A DNA stretch of 64,000 bases. It comes from DSBN01 sp041686355 (lineage in GTDB: Bacteria > Spirochaetota > Spirochaetia > DSM-16054 > Sediminispirochaetaceae). Under the pieces are notes generated by a model. That model had not been told where the DNA came from. It ran no database searches and saw nothing but the letters and a program-made list of their open reading frames with translations. The stretch is from positions 31,049 to 95,048 of the forward strand of contig JAWLDZ010000003.1 in NCBI GenBank assembly GCA_041686355.1. The letters are read 5' to 3'. The stretch's first letter is position 1. Each line of letters starts with the position of its first letter. Below are positions 8,017 to 17,496 of this stretch, in pieces. Both the position numbers and the translations under genes were made by a program.

Positions 8017-9281
8017 TTTTCACCCCGCTTTGTTTTTGTGATCTCTTTTCCAACCCTGTAAAGCTGCTCCTGTTCGGCCGGCGTAACCGCATCATTTCCA
8101 TCTGTGCCGGCCTCTTCGGAGTGATCTACCTCACCAAACTTCTGTTTTAGTTTTCCCATATGAACTGGGAAGCCTTCCAAGGTCTTTAATATTCGTATAC
8201 GGGTCGCCCGCTGGATATCCTCCGGAACCCGCTGTCCATCGGCAACATACGAGAGTTGTTTGCCCCTTTCATTTAACACGCTGATTAAGTTTCCGATCCG
8301 CATTGTCTCATCAAGCTTTGTCAGTACGATCGCCTCATAATTGAAGGGTTCAAACTGCTGCATGATCTCTTTCAGGTCCGAGACCTTAGTGGTAGCACTC
8401 ACAGCTAGATGGACTTCCGCTTTTCCTCCACAGCCATCCAAAATCTCACGCATTTTTGCCAGATTCATATAATCCTTCGGACTCTTCCCGATTGTATCGA
8501 TGAGTACTAAGTCGGCATCCTGATCAAGGGCTATCTGATTCTGTAAATCTTGAAAAGACTCTACGCTTGTAAAAGGCACCTGCAGAATTTCCGCATAGGT
8601 GCGAATCTGCTGCTTCGCTCCTATTCTATAATTATCTATAGTAATAATCCGCACATCCTTCGATCGCTCGCCCTTACTTCCAAGGCTGTGTATAGCCGCC
8701 AGCTTTGCAATAGTGGTTGTTTTTCCAACCCCCGTCGGCCCTACCAAAATAAGTATTCGGGGTTTTCCTTCACGGTAGGTTTCCTTCACAGGTACACTCT
8801 CGCCAATCCATTCCAACACCTGGGATAAGACAAACTCCGTATCATTCAGTTGTTCATAACTGAGTTCCTGCCTTACCCGTTCCAGCAAATCCTGAATAAA
8901 GTGAAAGGAAAACTCGTTTTGTGACAGCACTTCGGTCACCTCAGAAAAAACAGGATGATCCTCCTGCACCTTCGGAGGTGTGTAGGATTCAAACTGCTGC
9001 TTCAGAGACTGAACTTCCTCAAGAACCTTCTGCAGGGTCTTATCTCCTTTCACACTATCAAGAATTTTCTGTTTCTCTTCCTGTACCCGGGCTTTCTGCT
9101 TGCTGGGGGTTTCCTGAGCAATGTAGCCTGTCATCTCAACTCCCTCTTTTGAAAACATTCCCATAAATCCTCCCAGCCGCACCGTTCTGTGGGTCAAAAT
9201 CTTCGCCCGTTCTCCGTATTTTTGGCGAATTTTCTCCAATACTTCATGATGACTGGGCGCTTGTTCAGTAAAATACTGCAT
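8013..9281 (-). CDS. flhF: FlhF, SRP-type GTPase of flagellar placement
   Basis: A 422-residue FlhF. The N-terminal B domain contains YFTEQAPSHHEVLEKIRQKYG and is followed by a charged linker, the N domain, and an SRP-like G domain with G1 GPTGVGKTTT, G3 DTIGKS and G4 TKLDE. FlhF GTP dimers recruit the first basal-body parts to the cell pole, and FlhG antagonises it. The ATG has AGAGGA six bases upstream. The gene follows flhA by 12 bases and overlaps flhG by 4. Confidence 0.96.
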   Translation of the reverse strand: MQYFTEQAPSHHEVLEKIRQKYGERAKILTHRTVRLGGFMGMFSKEGVEMTGYIAQETPSKQKARVQEEKQKILDSVKGDKTLQKVLEEVQSLKQQFESYTPPKVQEDHPVFSEVTEVLSQNEFSFHFIQDLLERVRQELSYEQLNDTEFVLSQVLEWIGESVPVKETYREGKPRILILVGPTGVGKTTTIAKLAAIHSLGSKGERSKDVRIITIDNYRIGAKQQIRTYAEILQVPFTSVESFQDLQNQIALDQDADLVLIDTIGKSPKDYMNLAKMREILDGCGGKAEVHLAVSATTKVSDLKEIMQQFEPFNYEAIVLTKLDETMRIGNLISVLNERGKQLSYVADGQRVPEDIQRATRIRILKTLEGFPVHMGKLKQKFGEVDHSEEAGTDGNDAVTPAEQEQLYRVGKEITKTKRGEK

Positions 9282-9293
9282 ATCTTATCCTCT

Positions 9294-11396
9294 TCATGAC
9301 TGCTGTACCTGGGTATCCAGGACTATTTCTCCCAGACCTTCCGTTGTTATATCCGCTACTACCTCCGGTACGGACAAAACGGCGATATCGGGTATATCAC
9401 GCTCCAGGCTCTGTCGAACCAGCTTTCGGGCAGCCTCGGAGCAGAGCATAACCGGCATGTACCCCAACTGCTGTACCTGATGCACCGCATTAGTTGCAGC
9501 ATTGATCCATGCCCGATGCTTTTCAGGCTCCAGCGAAGCAATCGGACCCTGGGCTGTCTCGACCCTTGAATCAATAATTTCTTGTTCAAGCTCTGGATTG
9601 ATGGTCAATACCCGGAGTACACGATTCTCATCAGCATACTGTAGACAGATCTGCCGTCCTAGAGCTTGCCGGGCTTTTTCACCCAAAAAGGTTACGTTGT
9701 TGGAAACTGGTGCATAATCGGCCAGTGTCTCCAGGATTGGCACCATATTACGGATTGACACCCGTTCCTGCAATAAGCCTTGCAAAACTTTCTGCATTTC
9801 CCCCAAAGACAAGGATTTATTTACATCATCCACAACCGCCGGGTAGTTATCACGCAGGGTGTCAAGAATTGACTTCACTTCCTGACGTCCAAGCATTTCA
9901 TGGGCGTGTCGTTTAATAATTTCTGTGAGATGGGTAGCGATAATCGAAGGGCTGTCGACTACCGTATAACCTGCCCGTTCAGCATCTTCACGGTGGCCTT
10001 CATCAATCCACAGTGCCGGCAATCCAAAGGCGGGATCGGTTGTCTTGTCACCTTCAATCTCTTCGCTTACGTCTCCCGGATTGATAGCCAGGTAAAAGCC
10101 GGTTTTCAGCTTACCCCGGCCTACCTCAACTCCCTTGATCTTTACGCTGTATTCGCTCGGTTCAAGCCGCATATTATCAATGATTCTTATACGCGGTACT
10201 ACTAAACCGAGTTCCAGGGCGGATTCACGGCGTATGCGGGTAATCCGATCCAACAACTCCGCACCTTGATCTTTATCGACCAGTGGAATCAAACCGTATC
10301 CGAGTTCCAAGGAAAGAGGATCCAGGGGCACAATTGGAGAGACATCCTGCGGCTCTTCCTCCGGTGCAGCTGTTTCTTCAGCCTCCCGGGCTGATCTCTG
10401 TTCTGCCATCTGCTTACGGGAAAGCCGAAAGGCCAGGTATCCAATTAAAAGTGAAAGGGGAAGCAGAACTAAGGAAGGAAAGCCAGGTAAAAATGAAAGG
10501 AACAATAGAAAGATTGCCGCAATCCAATAGACCCGCGAGTGCTGACTAAACTGCTCTGAAACGTCCGAGCCAAAGGTTCCATCAGAAATAGCCCTGGTAA
10601 CTATTAGACCGGTGGCGGTAGAAATAAACAGAGCTGGAAACTGGGTAACCAGACCATCACCGACAGTTAATGAGACATAGGTATTGGCAGCCAATCCAAT
10701 TGATTCACCGTGAATTGTAGTCCCGACAATCAAACCGCCGACTATGTTAATGGCAGTGATCAGCATTCCAACCTTCACATTTCCGGAAACAAACTTCGAA
10801 GCACCATCCATTGCACCATAGAAATCAACCTCACGCTGCAGATCATTTTTCTGACGAGTTGCAACTTCTTCAGTCAATGAACCGGAGTTATAGGCAGCTT
10901 CAATAGCCATCTGTTTTCCCGGCAGTGCATCCAGGGTAAACCGTGCGGCTACCTCGGCAACGCGGGTTGCGCCTTTGGTAATAACAATAAACTGTACCGA
11001 AATCAAAATGACGAATATAATAAAACCAATCACCAAGCCCTCGGTTCCCGAAGTACCAACCACAAAGGTAGCAAAAGCCTTTACGATCTTACCGTCAAAC
11101 TCACTGCCCTGAGAAAGAATCAGACGGGTCGAGCTTACATTTAACGCTAATCCAAAGACTGTTGAGAGCAGAAGGAGAGTCGGAAACACAGAGAACTCCA
11201 ACGCCCGACGGGTGTAGAGTACAATCAATATCACCAGTAAACTGAATACCAGGTTTGAGGCCATCAGTAAATCCAGCATAAAGGCCGGCAGGGGTATAAT
11301 CAGCATAGCAATTACTGCAATTACACCAACTGCTACCATGATATCGCTTCTTCCGTTCAGCAGCGAACCCCGTAATGTGCCGGAAAGATCAGCCAT
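9294..11396 (-). CDS. flhA: FlhA, flagellar type III export gate protein
   Basis: A 700-residue protein of normal FlhA length. The N-terminal half has about eight membrane helices, with the conserved FHIPEP-region equivalent around PGKQMAIEAAYNSG. The C-terminal half is the cytosolic nonamer-ring domain that docks export chaperone-substrate complexes. An acidic linker (EEPQDVSPIVPLDPL) joins the halves. The ATG has GGAG six bases upstream. The gene follows flhB by 34 bases in the export gate block fliP-fliQ-fliR-flhB-flhA. Confidence 0.97.
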   Translation of the reverse strand: MADLSGTLRGSLLNGRSDIMVAVGVIAVIAMLIIPLPAFMLDLLMASNLVFSLLVILIVLYTRRALEFSVFPTLLLLSTVFGLALNVSSTRLILSQGSEFDGKIVKAFATFVVGTSGTEGLVIGFIIFVILISVQFIVITKGATRVAEVAARFTLDALPGKQMAIEAAYNSGSLTEEVATRQKNDLQREVDFYGAMDGASKFVSGNVKVGMLITAINIVGGLIVGTTIHGESIGLAANTYVSLTVGDGLVTQFPALFISTATGLIVTRAISDGTFGSDVSEQFSQHSRVYWIAAIFLLFLSFLPGFPSLVLLPLSLLIGYLAFRLSRKQMAEQRSAREAEETAAPEEEPQDVSPIVPLDPLSLELGYGLIPLVDKDQGAELLDRITRIRRESALELGLVVPRIRIIDNMRLEPSEYSVKIKGVEVGRGKLKTGFYLAINPGDVSEEIEGDKTTDPAFGLPALWIDEGHREDAERAGYTVVDSPSIIATHLTEIIKRHAHEMLGRQEVKSILDTLRDNYPAVVDDVNKSLSLGEMQKVLQGLLQERVSIRNMVPILETLADYAPVSNNVTFLGEKARQALGRQICLQYADENRVLRVLTINPELEQEIIDSRVETAQGPIASLEPEKHRAWINAATNAVHQVQQLGYMPVMLCSEAARKLVRQSLERDIPDIAVLSVPEVVADITTEGLGEIVLDTQVQQS

Positions 11397-11430
11397 AATA
11401 ATCTCCTTGAGTCTGTATACAATACTTCAC

Positions 11431-12588
11431 TTACGATACCTGCTCCTGTGCTTTCATTCGATATACCTCCGACAGTACGATTGCCATAACCTCATAGTAC
11501 TGTTCCGGAATTTCATCTCCGATTTCCACCTCACTGTAGAGGGCGCGGGCTAAGGGTTTATTCTCAATAATCGGCACCTCGTTTTCCCGGGCTATTTCTT
11601 TGATTCTTTGTGCTATATTGTCCTGTCCCTTTGCAATTACAACAGGGGCATTCATGCGCTCTTGCTTCCATTCAAGTCCAATGGCAAAGTGCGTCGGGTT
11701 GGTTACCACTACATCCGCTTCGGGGACATTCTGCATCATGTTTTGATTCAGCATATCCCTCATTCTCTCACGCAAACGACTTCGCACCAGCGGATCACCT
11801 TCCATGGTTTTACGTTCCTCTTTCACTTCCTGCTTGGTCATTTTTATTGACTCTCGATGCTGTTTCTTTTGAAACAGGTAATCAGGCAATGACAACAGGA
11901 GCAGTGCTATCGCTGCCTCGACTAGTATTCGAAAGGCTATTCCGGCTAGATTAATAAATGAATACTGATAAGGCGCATTCACAAACTGAATAATTAAGTC
12001 CAATTCCATTCGTATGTTTATGTAAGCGATTATAGCTATTATGATTACCTTGAAAATCGATTTTGAGAAATTAAACAAGGCCTCGCCGGAAAAAAATGAC
12101 TTTTGCAGAAATCGGGGAAAGTTCGGTACAATTTTACTAAAATCGGGTGTAATTGGTTTTGTACTGAATAAAAACCCCACTTGCAGCAGGTTCGCCAGCA
12201 GAGCAGCTGCAAAAGCAATCAGCGCCGGAGGGGCAACCAGCTGTGCATAATAACTGAAAAAGGCCGGTACAATTTGTGCTTCCCTCGATACATCAAGCTG
12301 CGTGGAAAGCTCCAGAAAATAGGCAAGCATCTCCTCCATGGTAGCTAACATTCGCGGTGCCATTATACCGATTCCAATGATCGGAAACAGCAGCACCAGG
12401 GAGGAGGTAAACTCCGAGCTCTTGGCCACCTTTCCATCTTCCCGGGCCTTTCTGATTTTCTGTTCAGTCGGTTCCTCAGTCCGGCCTTCATCTTCAGCGG
12501 CAAACCACTGCAGGTGAATGTTGAACCGGGATTCGCCACTTGTAGTGAGGAAGCGGTAATACTCTTCCGCAACATACCAGCTGCTCAT
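11431..12588 (-). CDS. flhB: FlhB, export switch protein with NPTH autocleavage site
   Basis: A 385-residue FlhB. Four membrane segments lie between about residues 60 and 240. The cytosolic domain contains the self-cleavage motif NPTH at residues 297-300, where cleavage between Asn and Pro switches export from rod/hook to filament substrates. The N-terminus includes the HLQWFAAEDEGRTEEPT segment, similar to the LQFFAGEKTE start of other FlhB proteins, preceded by about 24 extra residues. The start overlaps the fliR stop by 4 bases. Confidence 0.96.
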   Translation of the reverse strand: MSSWYVAEEYYRFLTTSGESRFNIHLQWFAAEDEGRTEEPTEQKIRKAREDGKVAKSSEFTSSLVLLFPIIGIGIMAPRMLATMEEMLAYFLELSTQLDVSREAQIVPAFFSYYAQLVAPPALIAFAAALLANLLQVGFLFSTKPITPDFSKIVPNFPRFLQKSFFSGEALFNFSKSIFKVIIIAIIAYINIRMELDLIIQFVNAPYQYSFINLAGIAFRILVEAAIALLLLSLPDYLFQKKQHRESIKMTKQEVKEERKTMEGDPLVRSRLRERMRDMLNQNMMQNVPEADVVVTNPTHFAIGLEWKQERMNAPVVIAKGQDNIAQRIKEIARENEVPIIENKPLARALYSEVEIGDEIPEQYYEVMAIVLSEVYRMKAQEQVS

Positions 12589-13382
12589 ACCGTCCCTCCC
12601 CGTTCTACATCTGCCAGATATCGCATTATTTCCAGAAAGCTGGCATCGATTATCCGGGCAAACGCCTCCATCAACAGAGGCATGGTGATAGTTATCATCA
12701 AAAATGCAATCCCAATCTTCAGGGGAAAGCCCAGCATAAGCAGGTTCATCTGAGGTGCAGCCTTGGCCAGTAGTCCCATTGCAACTGATACTAACATCAG
12801 AGTGCCCAGAATTGGAAAAGAGATTATAAGCGCCTGCCTGAAGAGTTCTGTAAGACTGCTGAGCATCAAAGTTATAAGTTCATCTCGACTACTGATAATA
12901 TCCACAGCCCGCATAACCTGAAAAGAGCGCAAAATACCGACCAGAAACAACTTTTGAAAACCATTGGTAATGATAAAAACAAACATTGCAATAATATTCA
13001 GAAATTGTCCCATCAGAGGAATCTGTACCTGGGCCATCGGGTCGTATACTTGAGAGGCTCCAAAGCCCATTTGGAACGAAAAATACTGACCGGCAACTAA
13101 AAAGGCGGCATAAATGACCGTAAGACTGAACCCAAGGCTAATACCGATTAAGGCTTCTCCGATTAGCAGAAACATGTATTGCACACCGGTCCCCGGCATG
13201 GGATACCCCGCCTCAAAAACCCAGGGGAAAACCATTATCGCCGCAAACAGTCCCAAAGCCACCCGGGCGACACCGGGAATTGCCTGGGAGGAGAGCAAGG
13301 GCGCAATACTGAGCATGGCGAAAATCCGCGTGAAAATAATGAGTAAAAGCTGGAAGTTTTGCGCCATTAGGTCTATATCCAC
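12585..13382 (-). CDS. fliR: FliR, flagellar export gate membrane protein
   Basis: A 265-residue, very hydrophobic protein with about six helices, of normal FliR length. Typical segments are LLIIFTRIFAMLSIAPLLSS at the N-terminus and GFPLKIGIAFLMITITMPLL near the C-terminus. FliR, with FliP and FliQ, forms the helical export gate in the MS ring. The given start is GTG at 13382; an ATG five codons downstream (13367) would also fit and remove a short charged leader. Confidence 0.95.
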   Translation of the reverse strand: MDIDLMAQNFQLLLIIFTRIFAMLSIAPLLSSQAIPGVARVALGLFAAIMVFPWVFEAGYPMPGTGVQYMFLLIGEALIGISLGFSLTVIYAAFLVAGQYFSFQMGFGASQVYDPMAQVQIPLMGQFLNIIAMFVFIITNGFQKLFLVGILRSFQVMRAVDIISSRDELITLMLSSLTELFRQALIISFPILGTLMLVSVAMGLLAKAAPQMNLLMLGFPLKIGIAFLMITITMPLLMEAFARIIDASFLEIMRYLADVERGGTV

Positions 13383-13388
13383 CTCTGT

Positions 13389-13658
13389 TTAGCCCCCCAT
13401 CTGTGAGATAAGCCCAAGAAGTCTCAGGGTAAACTGCTGCATTGATGACAGCATCCAGGGACCGAAAAAGGCCACACTCCCCAAAATTGCAATAATCTTG
13501 GGTACAAAGGTGAGGGTCTGCTCCTGAATACTGGTGGTTGCTTGAAATATAGATATCACCAAACCAACTGTAACAGCAATGATTAGCATGGGAGCTGCAA
13601 CAAGCAAAACCTGAAATACGCCGCTCTGCATAATGTTGGCAGCCATTCCTATACTCAT
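13389..13658 (-). CDS. fliQ: FliQ, flagellar export gate protein
   Basis: An 89-residue protein with two membrane helices and the FliQ signature GLVISIFQATTSIQEQTLTF in the loop between them. It forms part of the FliP5Q4R1 export gate. A strong AAGGAGGAG ribosome site lies just before ATG, stronger than at its neighbours. That would fit the need for about four copies per gate. It sits between fliP and fliR with small gaps. Confidence 0.97.
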   Translation of the reverse strand: MSIGMAANIMQSGVFQVLLVAAPMLIIAVTVGLVISIFQATTSIQEQTLTFVPKIIAILGSVAFFGPWMLSSMQQFTLRLLGLISQMGG

Positions 13659-13696
13659 ATACTCCTCCTTTATTCCTTCATTCTTTGCATTTCCAT

Positions 13697-14482
13697 CTAA
13701 CTAAAGCTCTGTATAAGCTGCTGAGTAATTAAGCCCCAGCCGTCAACCAGTACAAACAAAATTATCTTAAAGGGAAGGGAGATCATAATAGGCGGCAGCA
13801 TGATCATTCCCATGGACATCAAGGTCGAGGCTACCACCATATCAATCACAATAAATGGTATAAATAAAAGAATTCCGATTTTGAAGGCAACCGTCAGCTC
13901 ATGCAGTATGTAGGCTGGGATAAGGACATAGGTGGGAACCTCCGAAAAATTCTGTGGCTTAGGCAGGCCACGCATCCGCATAAACAGTTGAATCATCTCG
14001 TGATCATCATTCATCTGGCGGTACATAAAAATCCGCATAGGAGAAATACCTTCGTCGTACATCTCCTCTATTCCAATTTCTCCCTCGGCAAAAGGCTTAA
14101 ATGAGCTTTGATACACCTCATCAAAGGTGGGCCACATTATAAAAAGCGTCATAAATAAGGCAATTCCCATCAGCACTTGGTTCGGCGGAACTTGCTGCAA
14201 AGAAAGGGAGCGGCGAATAAAATCCAGCACTATTGCAATACGCAGAAAACTCGTTGTGAGAATGAGAATCGATGGGGAGAGGGTGATGACTGCCAGCAGC
14301 AGAAGGATCTGTAAACTGAGGGCCACCTCTTGATTATTCTGCGGCTCCTGAACAGTGATATCGATAAAGGGTATGTTCAAACCTTGATCGGTCTCAGCTA
14401 CCGCCTCCTGTCCAAAGACGGATCCTACAGCCGATAGTTGTAGCACTAAAATAATAATTAACAGCAAGATACGCTTGTTCAT
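13697..14482 (-). CDS. fliP: FliP, flagellar export gate protein
   Basis: A 261-residue FliP starting MNKRILLLIIILVLQLS, a cleavable signal peptide typical of the family. The conserved core includes LSLQQVPPNQVLMGIALFMTLF and the C-terminal PFKIILFVLVDGWGLI. I chose the ATG at 14482 because a G-rich ribosome site lies six bases before it and it opens the signal peptide. GTG at 14500 or ATG at 14497 (overlapping the fliO stop as TGATG) are alternatives that add six or five residues. Confidence 0.93.
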   Translation of the reverse strand: MNKRILLLIIILVLQLSAVGSVFGQEAVAETDQGLNIPFIDITVQEPQNNQEVALSLQILLLLAVITLSPSILILTTSFLRIAIVLDFIRRSLSLQQVPPNQVLMGIALFMTLFIMWPTFDEVYQSSFKPFAEGEIGIEEMYDEGISPMRIFMYRQMNDDHEMIQLFMRMRGLPKPQNFSEVPTYVLIPAYILHELTVAFKIGILLFIPFIVIDMVVASTLMSMGMIMLPPIMISLPFKIILFVLVDGWGLITQQLIQSFS

Positions 14483-14496
14483 TCTCCACCCCCGCA

Positions 14497-15234
14497 TCAC
14501 AGGTTCTTCAAGCGTTCACGCTGCTGCTGCAGGAAGAGTGCACTGCCGTTCATACTGTTACTCTGCGTGCTTTGCGAACTACCAGCTCCAGCGGCTGCTC
14601 CGGATTCATGTTCATGAGCGGCCGATGTCTTTGAGAATATGCCCTTTAGGGTATTCTGAAACGTTTGAGTTCCGGCACTAAGTTGCGACCGGTACAGATG
14701 GATGGCATCCAAGGTCTCACTTTCCTCGATCCGTGAAACCAATTGAACCCCGCCTTCAGCTGATCCAACTAGAAAGACCTCATTCCCGACTTCAACCAGA
14801 TGCAGGGAACGATTCCCCTGCAAATTCTGAGTTGAAAGTACATTGATCAGACTGTCCGGCTGGGCCCGCGGGTTCCCCACCCGCTTCAGCAGAAAAAAGA
14901 CCCCATAGATAGCGGCAATAACACCGCCTAAAACCAGCACCATGCGTAAAAAGTCCCACACAGTGAAAGTATTGAGGCCCTCCTCAAGCTCTACTTGTGG
15001 TGATTGTGTGTCTAATATCGAAAGTTCTTCTTCATTCACCGCCGACGGCCGTGCCGTGTCGGTGTTTTCCTGATCCGCAGCATCACTAGTCGTGCTTTGA
15101 GTCGCACCTTGTTCTTCTGCGGCACTTTGTTCGGATGTGCCATTTTCTGATCCCGCAGCGGTCTGTGACCACACGGGTAACCCACAAAGAAACAACACTC
15201 CGGACAAGGCGATGATAATAAATACGTGTTTCAC
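14497..15234 (-). CDS. fliO: FliO/FliZ-like flagellar biosynthesis protein
   Basis: A 245-residue protein. It has an N-terminal signal peptide (to about residue 25), a Ser/Thr/Gln/Glu-rich periplasmic stretch, one membrane helix (LRMVLVLGGVIAAIYGVFFLL, about residues 95-115), and a cytosolic FliO domain (VLSTQNLQGNRSLHLVEVGN, VFLVGSAEGGVQLV). FliO assists FliP complex assembly. The position between fliY and fliP is the usual one; in spirochaetes the gene is often called fliZ. The start is GTG with GGAGG five bases upstream. Confidence 0.9.
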   Translation of the reverse strand: MKHVFIIIALSGVLFLCGLPVWSQTAAGSENGTSEQSAAEEQGATQSTTSDAADQENTDTARPSAVNEEELSILDTQSPQVELEEGLNTFTVWDFLRMVLVLGGVIAAIYGVFFLLKRVGNPRAQPDSLINVLSTQNLQGNRSLHLVEVGNEVFLVGSAEGGVQLVSRIEESETLDAIHLYRSQLSAGTQTFQNTLKGIFSKTSAAHEHESGAAAGAGSSQSTQSNSMNGSALFLQQQRERLKNL

Positions 15235-15296
15235 GTCCCCCTCCCAATTATCTGCATCGCTCGCCGTTAATAGATGTTATATGCTCAGGCCGAAGA

Positions 15297-16436
15297 TTAT
15301 GTCATACCTTCAACCCTGTCCATCGGAGATACGATCTCGGTAACACGCACTCCGAAGTTTTCATCAATAACCACTACCTCTCCTCGGGCAATAAGTTTAT
15401 GGTTTACAAGGATATCAACAGGTTCGCCGGCCAGTTTATCCAGCTCGATGATGGTACCCTCGCCCATTCCTAAAATATCTTTAATAAGACGACGGGTTCT
15501 TCCCAGTTCTACCGTCATCTCCATATATACATCCATCAACAAGCCAATATTTCCTTGCTCCGACCCTGCAGACTGGGGGTTCAGATTAGGAAATTGAACG
15601 GCCTGAACATTTGCGCCGCCTCCGCCCATACCCTGGGTACCGGCTGCAGACTGCCCACCGAAGGGTGCTTGGCCGCCCCACATCTGGCCGCCTCCCATCT
15701 GCTGATTCCCCATTGCCGGCTGCTGCATCATCTGCTGTCCGGCTTGTTGGGGCTGAGCCTGTGGGGCCGTTTGCTGGCCTCCGGTGCCTGCCTGAAGGAT
15801 TGACTTGACTACCGATAGATCAAACAGTTCTACCAGATTGGTTTCCTCTTCGTCATCTATCTTAAGAGAATAGGTCGCTTTGACCGCCTGTCCACTCGGG
15901 CCCTGGATATCTGCATTAGACACAGTTTTAGTGCTGCCCGGCGAGGTCATTACGGTTGTACCGATCACATCGCCGATACTGGTGGCTGCCGAGCCGGCCA
16001 AGGTATTCCCGGCCTCTTCTAATGCTGACAAGGCAGCCTCGTTCAATTCCACCTCGGTCTGTCCCATCATTTTACCGGCAATGGTGGTAGAAGCTTCATT
16101 CGGCAGTAAATATGAATGAAAACCGCTTAGTCCCTCTGAAAAATCTATCTGTATCTCGACCATATTATCGGGCAGGCCTTGACCGGCACTATCGCCCGCA
16201 ACAAGTTCAATAGATGGTGTGCGCAAAGTTACTGTTTCACCAATCATACCTGAGAGGTTGGAGCCCTGGGACTGCACAATCTGGCCTAGAATTTGGGCAA
16301 ACTGCTGCTTTTCCTGTTCCGAAAGCCCGGCATTTCCACCCCCTCCGGATGAGGAAGCGTCCTGACCGCCTAAATCCATGCTGCTTCCCTGTAATAAAGC
16401 ATCAATTTCATCTTGAGAGAGAGAACCATCACTCAT
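15297..16436 (-). CDS. fliY: FliY/FliN, switch protein with CheC-like domain
   Basis: A 379-residue protein, far longer than FliN alone. Residues 6-16 (LSQDEIDALLQ) are the FliM/FliY-type N-terminal CheY-binding peptide. Residues about 40-215 are CheC-like, with one ExxN phosphatase motif (E141, N144 in EEAGN). Residues about 218-292 are a Gln/Met/Gly-rich linker. Residues about 296-379 are the FliN/SpoA domain of the C ring. It is therefore of the FliY type, able in principle to dephosphorylate CheY-P at the motor. I see only one ExxN site, whereas Bacillus FliY has two. Confidence 0.93.
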   Translation of the reverse strand: MSDGSLSQDEIDALLQGSSMDLGGQDASSSGGGGNAGLSEQEKQQFAQILGQIVQSQGSNLSGMIGETVTLRTPSIELVAGDSAGQGLPDNMVEIQIDFSEGLSGFHSYLLPNEASTTIAGKMMGQTEVELNEAALSALEEAGNTLAGSAATSIGDVIGTTVMTSPGSTKTVSNADIQGPSGQAVKATYSLKIDDEEETNLVELFDLSVVKSILQAGTGGQQTAPQAQPQQAGQQMMQQPAMGNQQMGGGQMWGGQAPFGGQSAAGTQGMGGGGANVQAVQFPNLNPQSAGSEQGNIGLLMDVYMEMTVELGRTRRLIKDILGMGEGTIIELDKLAGEPVDILVNHKLIARGEVVVIDENFGVRVTEIVSPMDRVEGMT

Positions 16437-17467
16437 TACTCTTCTCCTTCTTCCGCTACGAGCTCTTCAAACTCGTCTTTAGTAATATCTTCTAGTTTTT
16501 CGGTTATCTGCACCGCTATCTTATTTGCCATTATTCCAGGCCGACAGAGAAACTTTTTGCGGTTGCCTATTTTCATTGTCATCGCATCCTTGGTTTGTAC
16601 ATTCGGAAACCGAATCACATCTCCCTGCCGCAGGGCAAGCACATCCCGCACTGTAAGCTGCATGCTTCCTACCTCTGCAACCACCGAAACCTCAATGTTA
16701 GAAAGCCGATCTTTCAATATATTGAGGTTCTCAGTTGTCGCTCCGCTCCGTACCGACGAGTACATATACTGTGCCGATAGCTTGGAGATAATTGGTTCGA
16801 TAGTCAGGTAAGGAATACAGAAGTTCATCATTCCCTCAACTTCCCCAACCTTCGTTTCCAATGTAACCAGCACTACCATCTCCGTCGGCGGTACAATTTG
16901 CGCAAACTGCGGATTAGTTTCGATCTGTCCCAGACGTGGACGTAAGTCTATTACCTGACTCCAGGCTTCTCGCAAATTTCCCAATATCCGGACAATAATT
17001 CCTTCCATTACCGATTGCTCGATATCGGTCAGGTCGCGGTTGACCTTAGTACCCTCTCCCTGACCACCGAACAGGCGATCAATAACGGAAAAGGTAATGG
17101 CAGGATCTATTTCCAAAATGGCTGAACCCTTGAGAGGATCCATATTTATTATCCCCAGGGTGGTCGGATTCGGTATCGAACGGATAAACTCTTCATAGGT
17201 TAACTGATCTACCGAAGCCACATGCACATGAACCATGCTTCGCAGCTGAGCGGAAAGGGCGGTTGTTGTAAGCCGTGCAAAAGTTTCGTGCATGATTGAG
17301 ACGGTTCGAATCTGTTCTTTAGAGAATTTGTCGGGACGTTTAAAATCATAGATCTTGATCTTTCGCTGATCCTGGGCAGCCGGAGCTGATGCTTCGCTCT
17401 CTATTTCACCGGTGGATATTGCCGTGAGTAGTTGATCTATTTCATCCTGCGACAAAACTTCATTCAT
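16436..17467 (-). CDS. fliM: FliM, flagellar motor switch protein
   Basis: A 343-residue FliM. It has the CheY-P-binding peptide LSQDEIDQLL at residues 4-13, a CheC-like middle domain (about 45-235) containing the GGQGEG loop and lacking ExxN catalysis, and a C-terminal SpoA domain (about 255-330) that joins the C ring. The gene stops one base into fliY and follows fliL by 29 bases. Length and order match other spirochaetes. Confidence 0.97.
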   Translation of the reverse strand: MNEVLSQDEIDQLLTAISTGEIESEASAPAAQDQRKIKIYDFKRPDKFSKEQIRTVSIMHETFARLTTTALSAQLRSMVHVHVASVDQLTYEEFIRSIPNPTTLGIINMDPLKGSAILEIDPAITFSVIDRLFGGQGEGTKVNRDLTDIEQSVMEGIIVRILGNLREAWSQVIDLRPRLGQIETNPQFAQIVPPTEMVVLVTLETKVGEVEGMMNFCIPYLTIEPIISKLSAQYMYSSVRSGATTENLNILKDRLSNIEVSVVAEVGSMQLTVRDVLALRQGDVIRFPNVQTKDAMTMKIGNRKKFLCRPGIMANKIAVQITEKLEDITKDEFEELVAEEGEE

Positions 17468-17496
17468 ACCGTTCTCATCCTCACCCTCTTTCTCTA

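Noticed and set aside
15960..15980. GCCGATAC-like sequence inside fliY
   Set aside because: It lies in coding sequence on the antisense strand and has no TAAA at the right distance.
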